Shown one piece after another: positions 15,466 to 23,062 of a DNA stretch of 43,574 bases (positions are counted from its first letter, which is position 1; each line of letters begins with the position of its first letter). The DNA comes from Mycolicibacter sinensis (lineage in GTDB: Bacteria; Actinomycetota; Actinomycetes; Mycobacteriales; Mycobacteriaceae). Under the pieces are notes generated by a model that was not told the origin of the DNA, ran no database searches, and saw nothing but the letters and a program-made list of their open reading frames with translations. Location of the stretch: the NCBI RefSeq assembly GCF_001667945.1, contig NZ_LZJK01000108.1:1-43574 (forward strand), given 5' to 3'. Made by a program: the position numbers and the translations under genes.

Positions 15466-17885
15466 TCGCCGTCCTCGTCCTCTTCGCGGAGGTTGACCCG
15501 CACTCGGTGGCCGGCGTATGGGTCGTTCGGTCCTATGGAGTGCTTAAAGGCGCTACCCGCCTTCTCGACGGTGATCCAGCCCCGGCCTTGCGCGTAGTCG
15601 ATCGCCGCCCGGCCCTTCGCGGAGTTCTTGCCCTGCGCCTTCCTACCCACGGCGCTCAGCAGTTCACCCTGATTCAGGGGTTTGCTCGACTTCTGGAGCG
15701 CATTCCAAAGTTTCAGCGCGAGCTGCTTTTCCTGGTTTTCTTCGCGGCTCCCGCCGTTCTCATCCACAAGTAGTTCCATCGTGGCGGGGTTGTAATCCAA
15801 GGTGATGCTGGGTTGGTCGATGCGGCGACCAAACGCCCGTAGGTACCGCTTGTTGTCGGGCGGTAGCTCGCCGTGTCCACCGCCGTGCCGGTACTCCACC
15901 AGCACATCGGGGTTGCCCATCATCGCTGACGTACCGCGTGCCCGTCCCTCCCCGCCGTGCCCAGAGTGGTGAACCAAAACCGCCACGCGAACTCCCGCGC
16001 GTTGCATGATCTCCTCTAACGCCGACCACCACGCGTTGAACTCGGTACTGCTGTTCTCATCGCCCCGGTAGAGCTTGCTCAGCGGGTCAATGATCCACAC
16101 GGTGATCCCGCGCTCGCGCAGCCACCGCACCGTCCAATCGACGGCTAGCGGGTTACGGAAGTCGACGGACCGGTTGCCGCGAAGGCACTTCGGGTATATG
16201 CGTTTGTGTTCCCCCGGCGGGATACCGACGCGTTCGAGCCAGTCAACAAGGTCTTGGCGGTCTACCTCCAGGTTCCATATCCCAACGCACTCATGGCCTC
16301 CGAACTCAACGCTGAACTTGCGCAGGAACGGCTGACCGGTGACGAGCGCCTTAGGTAGGTTCACCGACGCCAACGTGGTCTTGCCGGTCTTGTATTGCGC
16401 GTTGATCAGCACGATTCCGCGCGACCGGATGAGCCCGCGGACAAGGTCGCACTCGACGGGCTCAGGGTGGTCGATCTGGTAGGCGAGGTCGCCCTCATCC
16501 TCCGGTTCAGCCCAGTCCTCTAGCGCCATCCGTTGCCGAGCTAACTGGTCGGCCCTCCGGCGCGTGTAGGCACGCTCAACCTCCCAGGCAAGCCCATCTT
16601 GCTCGCTGCTCTCCTCAACATCGGCTATTGCTAGTCGGTCGGCCCAAGCGTCACAGTCGAATTTTCCGGCCGACGCACACGTATCGTCCGGCACATACTC
16701 GCCGCTGACGTCCGTCTGGTATCGCGGCTGGATCTTTCCCAGCGCGCCCAACAGACTTCGGTTCATCTCGGCGCTCAGCGTCTCGGGCGCCCGTTTTTGT
16801 GTTGCATGCTCCCGCCACACCCGCCCGACCTCCGCCAGCGCCCACTGCACCCCGGAATGTCCTTCGGCGGCCAAGTTCAACAGCTGCCAATGCGCCGGGG
16901 TAAGCCGGTCGTGGCTACTCGGGCTGTCCGCAATCTTCAAGAGATGAGCGGCGACCGCGTTGCTCATGACCACGCACGGCTCAGCGTCGAACAGCGGTCG
17001 GCTCTCCATCCACTCCACCAACTGGCTCGGCGATAGGTCGCTGATCGGGTCGTCGCTCTCCAACATCCCGCCGTGGGTCAGGTGTACAAACCACGCCTCG
17101 GGGAGCACCGCCACATCACTGATGGCGGGTAGGTCGCGGTCGAACCGCTCCACCACATCGACGCCAGCCTCAGCGAGTTTCGACGGCGCTCCCCGGCGCC
17201 ACTGATAGATGGCCGGCTGCCGATCGGCATCACGCGCATCCGGGTGGGTGCTCGGGTTTACGACCATGTAGCGGTGGCGCTTTTGCACTACTTCGATGCA
17301 CTCCGCGACCTTCCCAGCGAACCGGTAACCCTTCGGCACGAGGTACACCGCGATACAGCTGCCCGTCTCGAATCGCGCTCCGCTGAGGGCTGTGGTCGGC
17401 AACTCGCCCAGCTGCGCCTCCAAGCCGCTCAGCTCCGCAGCGCCAACCTTAGGCTGGCCGTTCGCCTTCGCGTAGTTGTCGACATCGACGCCGATGAGTT
17501 CCCAGCCGTCCACGTTGTTTGCCGCATAGACCACCGGCAAATCGTCACGCTCGCCCAAGAATTCACTCGGTACCTCAGCGAGGCGCAGGCCGATATTCCC
17601 GTCGCCCTGATCCCTGCGCCAGCGCCGCACATCGTCATCGCTCGGGTAGGGCTTACCGCCGCCGGTGAAGTTGGTCGGGGGCGGTTCTTTCTGCCCAGGG
17701 GGCAGCGGAATCGTCCCCAGGAAGCCAGCAGCTCGGTACCGTTTCGCAGCGATGACGTACGGCCCCTTGGGCTTTCGTCGGGCTGTGTCCTCAGGTATCA
17801 TCGGGTACACCTGTCTTGATCCTTCAGGTTCGCTTGTTCGGTAGTCCCCGGTGCGCCCGCCAAAGTGTGTGCCGGGGATTTCCAT
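15462..17885 (-). CDS. Replication protein: primase-polymerase plus RepA-like AAA ATPase
   Basis: Protein of 807 residues. N-terminal prim-pol type domain (about 45-240): GTIPLPPGQKEPP, GNIGLRLA, acidic pair in GVDVDNY (132-138) and MVVNPSTH before YQWRRGAP; the histidine of the usual GGxH motif is not found. C-terminal RecA-like AAA_25 ATPase: Walker A NAQYKTGKTT (495-504), Walker B VWIIDPLSKL (596-605), sensor region VAVLVHHSGHG (635-645) and a winged-helix-like tail. It should unwind and prime the element's own origin. ATG 17885 immediately follows the previous stop (TAAATG), supporting coupling; ATG 17801 is an alternative, since the first 28 residues look unconserved. Confidence 0.88.
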   Translation of the reverse strand: MEIPGTHFGGRTGDYRTSEPEGSRQVYPMIPEDTARRKPKGPYVIAAKRYRAAGFLGTIPLPPGQKEPPPTNFTGGGKPYPSDDDVRRWRRDQGDGNIGLRLAEVPSEFLGERDDLPVVYAANNVDGWELIGVDVDNYAKANGQPKVGAAELSGLEAQLGELPTTALSGARFETGSCIAVYLVPKGYRFAGKVAECIEVVQKRHRYMVVNPSTHPDARDADRQPAIYQWRRGAPSKLAEAGVDVVERFDRDLPAISDVAVLPEAWFVHLTHGGMLESDDPISDLSPSQLVEWMESRPLFDAEPCVVMSNAVAAHLLKIADSPSSHDRLTPAHWQLLNLAAEGHSGVQWALAEVGRVWREHATQKRAPETLSAEMNRSLLGALGKIQPRYQTDVSGEYVPDDTCASAGKFDCDAWADRLAIADVEESSEQDGLAWEVERAYTRRRADQLARQRMALEDWAEPEDEGDLAYQIDHPEPVECDLVRGLIRSRGIVLINAQYKTGKTTLASVNLPKALVTGQPFLRKFSVEFGGHECVGIWNLEVDRQDLVDWLERVGIPPGEHKRIYPKCLRGNRSVDFRNPLAVDWTVRWLRERGITVWIIDPLSKLYRGDENSSTEFNAWWSALEEIMQRAGVRVAVLVHHSGHGGEGRARGTSAMMGNPDVLVEYRHGGGHGELPPDNKRYLRAFGRRIDQPSITLDYNPATMELLVDENGGSREENQEKQLALKLWNALQKSSKPLNQGELLSAVGRKAQGKNSAKGRAAIDYAQGRGWITVEKAGSAFKHSIGPNDPYAGHRVRVNLREEDEDGE

Positions 17886-18146
17886 TTACTGGACTGCATG
17901 AGTTTTCTGCCCACGCCCCGCGTGAACGCCGGTAAACTTGCTCGGCTCAGGGCTTTTGCACGACTCGATCCACTCGTCACCGTCGCTCTTGGAGAACCAG
18001 TTCTTGCCTTGCAGCTGAGTCGGTTTGATTCTGCGGTGGATCACCGCCTGCTTGATTGCATGCCGGGTGACGCCGATCAGTCCGCGCTCGTAGCGCAGGT
18101 ACTCGAATAGCTGCTGCTCGGTGAGCACCGGGTCATCATGTTTCAC
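17886..18146 (-). CDS. Small HTH/excisionase-like DNA-binding protein
   Basis: Protein of 86 residues containing VLTEQQLFEYLRYERGL, then GVTRHAIKQAVIHRRIKPTQ and NWFSKSDGDEWIESCK, the layout of a MerR/Xis-like winged helix (helix-turn-helix then a beta wing and an aromatic WFSKSD strand). It probably binds the origin, att or promoter DNA of the element. GTG 18146 has GGAG five to nine bases upstream and gives a compact domain; GTG 18206 would add 20 residues with no clear feature. Its TAA stop touches the start of the replication gene. Confidence 0.7.
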   Translation of the reverse strand: MKHDDPVLTEQQLFEYLRYERGLIGVTRHAIKQAVIHRRIKPTQLQGKNWFSKSDGDEWIESCKSPEPSKFTGVHAGRGQKTHAVQ

Positions 18147-18403
18147 AAACAACTCCAGGGTCGCCGTCCTGACCTGGTTGAAGGCAGGACAAACCAACAC
18201 CGGCACCAGGATTGGTGTTCGGCGCTCCTGTTTTGGTTGTTTAATGAACGGCGTATCTGCCCGCCAAGGTGACGCCGTTCGACCGGGCCTAGCTACCTCG
18301 GCTTAAACTCCGATGCCGCTCGGCCCGAACCCTGATAATACCCCGAACCGCCGCCGTGCCGCCGATCTTCTGATCGGCGAACGCGACAGCGACGGAACGG
18401 GTT

Positions 18404-18745
18404 TTAGGCACTTAGCTGCCGGTGCTTCATGCTGATCGTGACGTTCGTGCCGGAAACGTACTGGAGCACATGTCTCAATACATCCAGTACATAGCCGAGA
18501 TCTGGTGACAGAGATTCGTATGTGATCTCCACATTAACGGTTCCCCCGTCCGCGGACAGCATGACCGACCAGAAGCCTGGTTCATCGCCATGGCTGCCAT
18601 CGTGCTCATACCATCGGAGCACCACGGAACCGTCGCCCAACGCCAGCATCTCCGCCAGGTGGGCATGCTTGGGCAGCGCCAATATGGTCCTGTTGCCGCT
18701 CTTGTCGATGTGTTGCTGAATCCCAGTGATCTTCGGGGTGGTCAT
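18404..18745 (-). CDS. Unknown small soluble protein
   Basis: Protein of 113 residues, unrecognised. It begins MTTPKITGIQQHIDKSGNR and has alternating beta and helix segments (GDGSVVLRWYEHDG, FWSVMLSADGGTVNVEITY, GYVLDVLRHVLQYVSG). There is no signal peptide or membrane segment. ATG 18745 overlaps the previous stop as ATGA, so it is coupled to the gene before it. A GCCGATC/GATCGGC hairpin (18361-18378) lies 25 bases after its stop. Confidence 0.65.
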   Translation of the reverse strand: MTTPKITGIQQHIDKSGNRTILALPKHAHLAEMLALGDGSVVLRWYEHDGSHGDEPGFWSVMLSADGGTVNVEITYESLSPDLGYVLDVLRHVLQYVSGTNVTISMKHRQLSA

Positions 18746-19215
18746 GAGGCCACCTTCATCAACTCGGACCTCAGCGTGGACAGCATCTCCTCAAGTAGGT
18801 CAATGAGGTCGCCTTCATGGTCGGCGGTGATGGCTTCCTGCTTTATCTTGTCGAGCCGCCACTTCATGCGTTCGCCCCATGCGACTTCGTTCGACGGCCT
18901 CGCCGCCTTGGTCAGTTCCTCGCGGATGATCCGCCGCCAGGAACCGCCCCGGCGTTCGCATGCCGCCGTCAGTTCCTCAGCGTTGGAGAACTTCTCGGCC
19001 AGCTGCATCCGCCGGGTGATCTCCGAGGATTCCAGGCCGAATAGCTCCTTGACCGAGTCCCGCACCCCGCGCGGAAGCTGCTTGCCCGAGCGCTGCGTCA
19101 GCAGCAGTCGCCCAAACTCCCAGCGGTCCATGATGCTGTCGGTCTCGCTCTTGGTGATTCGCTGCTGAATGTCGCCCAGCTCGAACAACACATCGTCGTC
19201 GTTCGTTGTTTTCAT
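18742..19215 (-). CDS. Unknown helical protein, possible replication/partition accessory
   Basis: Protein of 157 residues, mostly helical and charged. MDRWEFGRLLLTQRSGKQL (about 30-47) and VKELFGLESSEITRRMQLAEKF (about 55-76) resemble the DUF3102-like proteins of phages and plasmids in which a helical start precedes a helix-turn-helix (GLESSEITRRMQLA). No catalytic motif is seen. It is the first gene after a 428-base regulatory region and heads the run 18742-18404-17886-15462, so it may be an early regulator. Low certainty about function. Confidence 0.68.
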   Translation of the reverse strand: MKTTNDDDVLFELGDIQQRITKSETDSIMDRWEFGRLLLTQRSGKQLPRGVRDSVKELFGLESSEITRRMQLAEKFSNAEELTAACERRGGSWRRIIREELTKAARPSNEVAWGERMKWRLDKIKQEAITADHEGDLIDLLEEMLSTLRSELMKVAS

Positions 19216-19643
19216 TCTTGCGTCCTCCGGTGCGTGCCGTCCGGGGAAGCAAAAAAGGGTACCCCGGAAAGCTTTTCACCACGCACGGTTGTGCGGGTGT
19301 TGCTTCCCGGAGCACCCCTTGGTATCAATCGCGTCTAGTCAAAATCCTTGGGAGGTTAGCGCTCCGCGTCGGTCAAGAGTTCGGTCGGCTGTAGCTTCTA
19401 GTAACGCTCTTGGCAGCTACAGCGGTCCACACCCGACCTCGCCCATGATGGACCCTGCGGATGCGACCCTTGCCTTTCGTAGTCCTACTCGGCTGGAGTT
19501 CCAGCTTTCGGAATGTTCATTCCGCCGTGCCTGCTTATTCGGCGACCACACCACCATAGCCTCCCATTGCGGCGTGTGCAATGTCGCACAGGTGTTCGAC
19601 TACTTCCGAAAACTTGTGCACGCGTGCACAACTTCAGCGGTGC
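19216..19643 (-). promoter_or_regulatory. Leader and operator region of the replication operon
   Basis: No credible gene here. A stem formed by CCGGGGAAGCAA (19241-19252) and TTGCTTCCCGG (19300-19310) encloses a second hairpin, GCAC-GGTT-GTGC, with T-rich sequence on the minus strand (TTTTTTGC); it resembles an attenuator in the 5' leader of 18742-19215. GCTGTAGC (19388-19395) and GCTACAGC (19416-19423) form a spaced dyad. TTGTGCACGCGTGCACAA at 19615-19632 is a perfect 18-bp palindrome and is the best operator candidate. Confidence 0.5.
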
Positions 19644-20408
19644 CTAACGTCGCCGCCGCAGCCGTCGCCGGATCGCGGCCCGCCACCGCATCCACCAGGG
19701 CGCTGTGCGAGCCCACGCGGGGTCGGTCTGATCCGCCAGGCGCTCGTGAACCTCCATGAGGGCTATCTGCAAGTTGGTGCTTGCCGTCGTGCCGGCCGAG
19801 TCCTCACAGTTCCGGCAACAGCGGAACAGCAGCACCAGGGTTCCCCGGTCCACCGGCAGTAGCCGCGTCGGCCCACCGCACGCCTTGGTGATGTTGACGT
19901 TGCACCGTAGGTCGCAGTCGCCAGCGCAGCCGTCGTCGGCGCAGTCGTGGTAGTCGAGTTGCTCCGCCAGGTGTTCCAGCATGCCCACCGTGTAGTCAAC
20001 GGTTCCCCAGCGCCGGCCAGGCCGGTCGCGCCAGCGTTCCCGCACCACATCGACTTCGCTGGTGCCGACGCGCCAAATACGCACTACGCCTTGCTCGGCG
20101 GGTGCGTCGGGGTTGTAGTCGCCGCGTAGGCCGTCGCCGGTATCCCAGCGAAGCTCACCGCTGGCAGCTCGGCGGTGGTACTCGGCGGCTGCTGCGTCGG
20201 CTCGCTCGGCCAAGGCGGGTACCCGCGCCGGATCGAACAGCACGCCGCCCTCGCCGCCCCGGTCGCCCCACACCCTTTCGATGATCTGTTCGGCGCGGTC
20301 GGTCGCGCGCACTTGCGTGTTGGCGTCGGGGCGCATAGGCCGCAGGGCGGTGAGGTCGGGAAACTTCGCCGTCAGGTATTCGCGGCGCTTCGGGTCGATG
20401 GTGCTCAT
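19644..20408 (-). CDS. Unknown Cys-rich protein of the element
   Basis: Protein of 254 residues, not recognised. The middle contains YHDCADDGCAGDCDLRCN, then TKACGG and CCRNCED, eight or nine Cys in about 50 residues that could bind zinc or form an iron-sulfur site. The C terminus is strongly basic (WRAAIRRRLRRRR), suggesting nucleic acid binding. ATG 20408 overlaps the stop of the Xis-like gene as ATGA. It is separated from the next gene by the operator region, so it and the Xis-like gene form a small early unit divergent from the capsid gene. Confidence 0.7.
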   Translation of the reverse strand: MSTIDPKRREYLTAKFPDLTALRPMRPDANTQVRATDRAEQIIERVWGDRGGEGGVLFDPARVPALAERADAAAAEYHRRAASGELRWDTGDGLRGDYNPDAPAEQGVVRIWRVGTSEVDVVRERWRDRPGRRWGTVDYTVGMLEHLAEQLDYHDCADDGCAGDCDLRCNVNITKACGGPTRLLPVDRGTLVLLFRCCRNCEDSAGTTASTNLQIALMEVHERLADQTDPAWARTAPWWMRWRAAIRRRLRRRR

Positions 20409-20656
20409 ACGGTTGCCTCCGTGGTGAGTGACATGATCCAGTCGAACAAGGCCTGAGTCGAGAAAACCAAAGCGCCACCGATTTTGGTCGCGGGTATCTC
20501 GCCCTTGGCCGTCGCGGCGCGAACGTAGTTCAGCCGCACCGGAACCCCCAAGACGTCATTTAGCCAGGCGTACGCCCCGGCTCGGCCCCGGATCGTCGGA
20601 ACAGTCGACAACACGACTCCGGGCGGTGGTCGGTGTTTGATGGGCGCTCGCGCCAT
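20405..20656 (-). CDS. Excisionase-like winged-helix protein
   Basis: Protein of 83 residues. Residues about 30-75 read AYAWLNDVLGVPVRLNYVRA, then TAKGEIPATKIGGALVFSTQ and ALFDWIMS. This is the pattern of the helix-turn-helix 17/Xis family (recognition helix before a GEIPATKIGG wing and an FSTQALFDWI helix). It may be the recombination directionality factor or a repressor. The ATG at 20656 has GGAGG upstream; an in-frame extension to 20713 lacks similarity and is rejected. It is divergent from the capsid gene and separated from it by 229 bases. Confidence 0.78.
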   Translation of the reverse strand: MARAPIKHRPPPGVVLSTVPTIRGRAGAYAWLNDVLGVPVRLNYVRAATAKGEIPATKIGGALVFSTQALFDWIMSLTTEATV

Positions 20657-20688
20657 GTGATCCTCCGTTGCAATCCGTTTCGTAACCG

Positions 20689-20708
20689 GCGGCGGTATAG
20701 TGCGCCGC
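20689..20708 (+). promoter_or_regulatory. TATAGT flanked by a GCGGCG/CGCCGC dyad
   Basis: In the divergent region between the Xis-like and capsid genes, TATAGT (20696-20701) sits between GCGGCG (20689-20694) and CGCCGC (20703-20708). This could be a -10 element inside an operator, blocking the capsid operon when a repressor binds. No clear -35 is seen. Confidence 0.35.
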
Positions 20709-20885
20709 TGCACCGCGTTTCGCGGTCACCGCCGAGCCTAGCCGCGAGCCTCCCCGGTTCGCCGAAGTTATGACGGCGTCCGCCACCGACCGCCGAGCAT
20801 CATTCAGCGGCGCGGTAATCGCCTCTCGCGCAACGTGGTACTGGCGTAGCGTCGGCCCGAATACCGAGAGCTTCAGGAGGCCGCG

Positions 20886-22010
20886 ATGGCTAAAGGCATT
20901 TCAACCCACGGCGATGTTCTGGTCAATCAGACAGCCGACGGCGTGGACCTCAATGACATCTGGGCCGAAGTGCAGCAGGTTCTTGAGCTGTGGAACGCTG
21001 AACGCACATCCATCGCAAACCTGTTGTGCTATCGCACGGTCAATGTCGCCGATGCGATCCCGCAGAGCATCAGCAGTGATTCGTTCGAGGAAGCCACCGA
21101 GGCGGGAGTGCCCCGCGCGATCCGCCCGCCGAGCGATGTCTTGAAACTTGGATACTCGTTCAAAGATTGGGATTTGAGCCTGCGGGCAACCTGGAAGTTC
21201 TTGCGGGAGGCGACCGCCGAGCAAGTACAGGCGCAGGTTACCCGCATTTTGGAGAGCGACAACAAGTTAACAAACGGGACTGTGCTCAACCGCCTGTTCA
21301 ACCCGGCGACCGCGCTCAACGAGTGGGGCCACACTTGCTACGGCCTTTGGTCGAACGACGGCATGGTTCCGCCGCCGAACGCCGGCCAGACGTTTGACGG
21401 CACCCACTCGCACTATCTCACCAGCGGCTCAACAGTTCTCGACGCGGCCGACGTGGAGAACATGATCAAGCATGTGCAGGAACACGGCTACGGGGTGCCG
21501 GGCACATCAAATAGCGCAACACTTTTGCTGATGATGAACCCGTTGGATGTTGAGGATGCCGCGGTGACCGCGTGGCGAGCCGGAGTCGAGTACCGCACCG
21601 GCGCACCTTTACCGAAGCACGACTTCATCCCCAGTGCGCTGATGCCCGCGTGGATCTCCAACGAGACCGTCCACGGCGCAATCCCCAACGCCGAGCTTTA
21701 CGGTCTCCAGGTGTGGGGTGCGTACGGAAACGCTCTGCTGATCCAGAGCAACTACGTGCCGAAGGGCTACGTGGCCCTGGTGGCGACGGGCGGGCCGGGT
21801 AGCGAAGCCAACGCAGTAGGGTTCCGCGAGCACATCAACCCGGCGTACCAAGGACTTCGGCACATCCCCGGCCACTGGGTTGGCTATCCGCTGCAAGATT
21901 CATTCTTCGCCCGTGGATTCGGTGTTGGCACTCGTCATCGCGGAGCCGCCGTGGTCTGTCAGATCACGGCCAATGCCAGTTACACCGCGCCGACGACGAT
22001 TGCGACGTGA
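20886..22010 (+). CDS. HK97-type phage major capsid protein
   Basis: Protein of 374 residues resembling the major capsid proteins of actinobacterial siphophages: MAKGISTHGDVLVNQ start, SLRATWKFLREATAEQV (about 100-116), DNKLTNGTVLNRLF, FDGTHSHYLTSG (about 168-179), a central domain (ATLLLMMNPLD) and a C-terminal P-domain-like end NPAYQGLRHIPGHW, YPLQDSFFARGFGVGTRHRG. There is no delta domain or fused protease. AGGAGG lies before the ATG. No portal, protease, scaffold or terminase is nearby. It could redirect a helper phage's assembly, form capsids with helper parts, or interfere with it; these are inferences. Confidence 0.72.
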   Translation: MAKGISTHGDVLVNQTADGVDLNDIWAEVQQVLELWNAERTSIANLLCYRTVNVADAIPQSISSDSFEEATEAGVPRAIRPPSDVLKLGYSFKDWDLSLRATWKFLREATAEQVQAQVTRILESDNKLTNGTVLNRLFNPATALNEWGHTCYGLWSNDGMVPPPNAGQTFDGTHSHYLTSGSTVLDAADVENMIKHVQEHGYGVPGTSNSATLLLMMNPLDVEDAAVTAWRAGVEYRTGAPLPKHDFIPSALMPAWISNETVHGAIPNAELYGLQVWGAYGNALLIQSNYVPKGYVALVATGGPGSEANAVGFREHINPAYQGLRHIPGHWVGYPLQDSFFARGFGVGTRHRGAAVVCQITANASYTAPTTIAT

Positions 22011-22306
22011 TCGTGGCCGGTGTTCATGCCCCCGAGCCTTGGCGGGAACCGCCGCCCAGGAAAAAGCAGTTCTATGCCAGCTCACGCGACCCGCTCACCG
22101 GCCAAGCCGAAACCGGCGACACGGAGATGTCGTGGGGCGAGGGGTTGGTGGCGCCGCACGCGAACGGGCTACCACCGTCGAAGGGCGGCCAGTACATGCC
22201 GAAGTGCCCGCCGGTGGAACTGCACGGGCTATCCCTCACGCCCCGGCAGAAACGTCGGCCACCCAACGAGGCGCGCGGCTACCCCGGCGACCCGGTGGCG
22301 CGGTAG
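22007..22306 (+). CDS. Small basic protein coupled to the capsid gene
   Basis: Protein of 99 residues, unrecognised, rich in Pro and Arg (EPPPRKKQFYASSRDP, LTPRQKRRPPNEARGYPG), probably without a stable fold. The GTG at 22007 overlaps the capsid stop as GTGA, so it is translated with the capsid protein and may be a head-associated or scaffold-like factor. Its stop lies inside a threefold 11-bp tandem repeat (22295-22327), so the reading frame end is set by a repeat that can change length. Confidence 0.6.
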   Translation: MIVAGVHAPEPWREPPPRKKQFYASSRDPLTGQAETGDTEMSWGEGLVAPHANGLPPSKGGQYMPKCPPVELHGLSLTPRQKRRPPNEARGYPGDPVAR

Positions 22307-22327
22307 TGGCGCGGTAGTGGCGCGGCG
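22295..22327 (+). repeat. 11-bp tandem repeat, three units
   Basis: GTGGCGCGGTA, GTGGCGCGGTA and GTGGCGCGGCG in direct succession. Unit two begins at the last base of the upstream coding frame's stop codon. A slippage product is the simplest explanation. Confidence 0.8.
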
Positions 22328-22410
22328 ACCATGCGCACCGGGGTTACCCACGGTCGGCGGGTTCACCCGGCTACGGCCACACGAGGCCGCGAATCAGCGG
22401 CCCCTAGACA

Positions 22411-22449
22411 CAGCCGGGGCGGGTTAAACGTCTGCGCCCGCCCCGGTTG
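22411..22449 (+). terminator. GC-rich hairpin after capsid operon
   Basis: CCGGGGCGGG (22414-22423) and CCCGCCCCGG (22437-22446) form a perfect 10-bp stem with a 13-base loop; the stem extends imperfectly to 22411 and 22449. There is no long T-run, so it may be a weak or factor-assisted terminator between 22306 and the secreted-protein gene. Confidence 0.5.
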
Positions 22450-22562
22450 TACCCACAGACCGGGGTTGAGGGTTTAGCTCCTGCCGCAGCGGCGGGTTTG
22501 CTTAGATCGCGCTAGACCCGCCGTAGCGCGGGATGTACCAACTCGGAGCAACGGAGGTCAGC

Positions 22563-22874
22563 GTGAACATCGCCAGACTTTTCGCAGCGTCGGCAGTCGC
22601 CGCGACTACGACGCTTCTCTTTGCCGGAACTGCGTACGCGGACCCGTCTCAGAAGCCCAACCTCACGACGGGCGACTGCCCCGGCGGCAAAGGCGGCATC
22701 CTCGCCGTCGCCTGGTGCAACGGTGAGAAGTTCCCGGACGGCAGCTATTGGCACAACGTGGCAATGACCGGTGGCACCTTCGCCACCCCGCGTTTCGAGA
22801 TGAACTGCGTCATTGACGACGCGTTCCCCAGCGGAACGCTCGCGCCGCCTGGCGGCTGCGGCGGCGCGGTCTAA
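22563..22874 (+). CDS. Small secreted Cys-containing protein, element cargo
   Basis: Protein of 103 residues with a strong Sec signal (MNIARLFAASAVAATTTLLF, cleavage after AYA near residue 25) and a mature part with four Cys (GDCPGGKGG, AWCNGEKF, NCVIDD, GGCGGAV), likely two disulfides. The GTG at 22563 has GGAGGT ideally placed; a frame extension to 22533 is rejected. The mature part resembles short exported proteins widespread in mycobacteria. It is the last gene before attR, a common place for lysogenic conversion cargo. Role unknown. Confidence 0.82.
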   Translation: MNIARLFAASAVAATTTLLFAGTAYADPSQKPNLTTGDCPGGKGGILAVAWCNGEKFPDGSYWHNVAMTGGTFATPRFEMNCVIDDAFPSGTLAPPGGCGGAV

Positions 22875-22883
22875 CCGCCGGTT

Positions 22884-22959
22884 TCACCCCGGCGTCACCC
22901 CGGCGGCCAGGGGGCTACTCGGGGCGTATTCGGGGCCTACTCGGGCCGTACTTGGGCCG
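22884..22959 (+). promoter_or_regulatory. Candidate integrase/Xis arm sites, right end
   Basis: Two tandem TCACCCCGGCG units (22884-22894, 22895-22905) are identical to those at 10498-10519. Ten bases later come four consecutive 11-mers: TACTCGGGGCG (22916), TATTCGGGGCC (22927), TACTCGGGCCG (22938) and TACTTGGGCCG (22949). All are in one helical phase, 100-180 bases from the attR core. They would form the other arm of attP after circularisation. Confidence 0.6.
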
Positions 22960-23062
22960 TGTGCTGAACGGCTCAAAATAGCAGTTGCAGTTGGTATTTG
23001 AGTTAGCTGACAGGCCATCTACCAGGGGTTACCCGGCCCGCTCAAAAAGCCGCCCGCCCGTT

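Noticed and set aside
19169..19759. 196-codon plus-strand ORF
   Set aside because: Spans the operator/leader region and the end of two minus-strand genes; Ser/Arg-rich with no motif or start signal.
20886..22010. Encapsulin rather than phage capsid
   Set aside because: Encapsulins are about 260-310 residues and sit beside cargo enzymes. This protein is 374 residues, inside an integrated element, and its FDGTHSHYL and RGFGVGTRHRG motifs fit actinophage capsids better.
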